Positions 62,589 to 64,000 of a stretch of 64,000 bases of DNA are shown here, piece after piece. Every line of letters begins with the position of its first letter. Within the stretch, counting starts at the first letter, position 1. Under the pieces are notes generated by a model. It saw only the letters and a list, made by a program, of their open reading frames with translations. It was not told the DNA's origin and made no database searches. The translations under genes and the position numbers were made by a program. Source of the stretch: VXNE01 sp965205735 (GTDB lineage: Bacteria > Pseudomonadota > Gammaproteobacteria > Pseudomonadales > Azotimanducaceae); contig OZ242179.1 of the NCBI GenBank assembly GCA_965205735.1, positions 1,860,001-1,924,000 of the forward strand, given 5' to 3'.

Positions 62589-64000
62589 TCAGCCTCCTGC
62601 GCTTGCCGTGGCTAGCGCGAACGGCCACACCACCCCGCACCCCGCTTCGCGAAGCAAGGCTGCGATGACAGTAAGCGTCCACTTCGAGTCCACTACATCG
62701 TCCACCAATAGGACACCGCCGTCTAAGACTTGACCATCAATGGCAAACACTCCATCGAGATTATGGCACTGATGGAATCTATTCTGCTGCTCCTTTTGGA
62801 GGGCGTTATGTCTCACTTTGGCAACCACCGAAACGAAGGGTAGCGACAGCGCTTCGGCGAGTCTCCTTGCGAAGTCGGGAACCAGCGTCGGATGACGATT
62901 CGAGGGAACACAGGTGACCCAGTCCGGCCACGGGTTTGGTTGCCATCGTTCCCTGATCATTTCCGCCGCTGCCCGGACAAGCTCGTCACGAAAACGGCCG
63001 CCACTCTTGTCGTGTGCCACAACTTGCCCCCACCCGGCATCAGCCCATCGCGACATAATTCGTCCTGGCTCCGCACGGAGTTCGGGAGGGAGATTTCCCG
63101 ACCAACCATATTCCGGAAACGAGCCCTTGGCGACTTGCCTATGGCACTCGAGCGGAATCTCCGCCTGACGGAGAAAACGTCCTGCGGCGACGACCGTTTC
63201 GCGGCCAATTGACTGATTGACGATGGGGCTTCCCAAACAGTGCGCACATCTGCCGCAGGGTCTGGGATCGGGGTCATCAAGCGCTTCCGCCAAGAATTCC
63301 ATCAGGCATCCCTGTTCGTCAACGTAGGACTGCACTTCCCGCCATTCCATTTCCCTTTGCGCGGTCAACCGGGCAATGCGCTCGGAATCGAGCCGATACG
63401 GAACAGCAGTTCGCCGCCAGCTTGCACCTTCCCTGAGGATCGGCGCAGGATTTTCCACGGACAATACCTTGACGACCTTTTCGATCTGCCCGTAGCGTAG
63501 ATTGAGTGACTGCTCCAGGTCGCGAATGCTCATGTCCTCCTCGCTTTCGAGCTCTTGGAGAACGTCCTTTACCCACTGCTCTTCGGGAAACGCGGTGCGT
63601 CGAAAGTAGCCGTGGATGTCGCCATCTTCGACGCCCGATAGGAGCACGCCAACTGCACGATTAATACCGCGACCCGCTCGCCCGACTTGCTGGTAGTAAG
63701 CGATCACCGAGCCTGGTGCCTGGTAGTGCACGACGAACCCCAAGTCCGGCTTGTCATAGCCCATGCCGAGCGCCGTGGTCGCGACCAATGCCTTGACTTC
63801 GTTACGGTCCAGCGCGAGTTCCAGGCGTCGACGATATGCGTCCGAGTCCGCGTAGCGTTCATCGACGACGCTCGCATGGTAGGGGCGTACAAGGGTGCCC
63901 TGCTGATTCAACCAGTCCGAGACCTGCTCGGCGTCGCGCGTCGTGAGCGTGTAGATGATGCCGGTACCGGGGAGTTCATTGATGTGTTCTGCGAGCCAGG
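62589..64000 (-). CDS. RecQ-type helicase fused to a ComF-like phosphoribosyltransferase (5' end outside window)
   Basis: At least 470 residues; the frame is open to the window edge (GIIYTLTTRDAEQVSDWLNQ precedes the first in-window Met). Visible: helicase domain 2 (ALVATTALGMGYDKPDLGFV, YYQQVGRAGRG), a zinc site CGRCAHCLG, then a C-terminal type I PRTase domain (DWVTCVPSNRHPTLVPDFAR and the PRPP loop GGVLLVDDVVDSKWTL). The fusion is not the housekeeping RecQ, which is at 1685. Operon with the DprA-like gene. Confidence 0.9.
   Translation of the reverse strand, partial: WLAEHINELPGTGIIYTLTTRDAEQVSDWLNQQGTLVRPYHASVVDERYADSDAYRRRLELALDRNEVKALVATTALGMGYDKPDLGFVVHYQAPGSVIAYYQQVGRAGRGINRAVGVLLSGVEDGDIHGYFRRTAFPEEQWVKDVLQELESEEDMSIRDLEQSLNLRYGQIEKVVKVLSVENPAPILREGASWRRTAVPYRLDSERIARLTAQREMEWREVQSYVDEQGCLMEFLAEALDDPDPRPCGRCAHCLGSPIVNQSIGRETVVAAGRFLRQAEIPLECHRQVAKGSFPEYGWSGNLPPELRAEPGRIMSRWADAGWGQVVAHDKSGGRFRDELVRAAAEMIRERWQPNPWPDWVTCVPSNRHPTLVPDFARRLAEALSLPFVSVVAKVRHNALQKEQQNRFHQCHNLDGVFAIDGQVLDGGVLLVDDVVDSKWTLTVIAALLREAGCGVVWPFALATASAGG

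Noticed and set aside
1..64000. CRISPR array
   Set aside because: No regularly spaced short direct repeats were found; the recurring blocks are IS ends and operator boxes.

Overview
This is a high-GC chromosome segment from a Gram-negative-like bacterium. It carries a predicted outer-membrane beta-barrel protein, a TRAP transporter with periplasmic binding protein, a di-heme cytochrome c peroxidase with signal peptide and a creD homologue. Two traits are unusual for common Proteobacteria: a transcriptional T-box leader upstream of ileS, and a peroxiredoxin whose catalytic residue is encoded by TGA (selenocysteine). I cannot fix the taxon from sequence alone. A Deltaproteobacteria-like or other environmental, possibly host-associated lineage (CaiB CoA-transferase, LLM oxidoreductase and acyl-CoA ligase genes, many decaying insertion sequences) would fit better than an enteric-type gammaproteobacterium.

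Layout. 1-21 kb is mostly housekeeping and metabolic: K+ channel, RecQ, CoA-transferase, CreD, a zeta-like toxin/antitoxin pair, slipin, an isoaspartyl-peptidase/asparaginase-like enzyme, SDR, peroxiredoxin, M28 peptidase, methyltransferase, a pyroglutamyl-peptidase homologue, a frameshifted Fic protein, an MFS plus LLM operon, and the selenoprotein peroxiredoxin. Several genes here are already eroded: a sterol-reductase-like gene split by a 157-bp insertion, an amidohydrolase fragment and the Fic gene.

21.4-43.5 kb is a mobile and defence island. It is bounded by two direct copies of an AAA/DUF4143 ATPase gene, truncated at 21.5-22.2 kb and intact at 42.3-43.4 kb. Inside are IS5-, IS91-, IS256- and ISKra4-like remnants, a MITE-like element, four copies of what I interpret as the 3' end of an IS91-family rolling-circle element, and a perfect 52-bp palindrome. 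Between those ends sit separate cargo modules: remnants of rhamnose and sulfatase metabolism with a TMTC-like TPR protein and a dead integrase; an Xre-RES toxin-antitoxin operon with a third DnaQ-like exonuclease gene; a Septu-like PtuA/PtuB pair; and a two-gene AAA ATPase plus STAND-ATPase/TPR operon with its own promoter, lying between two IS91 transposase genes. The last is the best candidate here for an undescribed immune system.

43.5-61.3 kb returns to chromosomal functions: a carotenoid-dehydrogenase-like FAD enzyme, a TRAP transporter operon (dctPQM order), two fused gene fragments, an operon of cytochrome c peroxidase, sensor kinase and coiled-coil membrane protein, T-box-ileS, a tldD/pmbA pair and an acyl-CoA ligase. 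The right edge (61.4-64 kb) holds a DprA-like gene and a RecQ helicase fused to a ComF-like phosphoribosyltransferase, a second probable DNA-conflict module that continues beyond the window.
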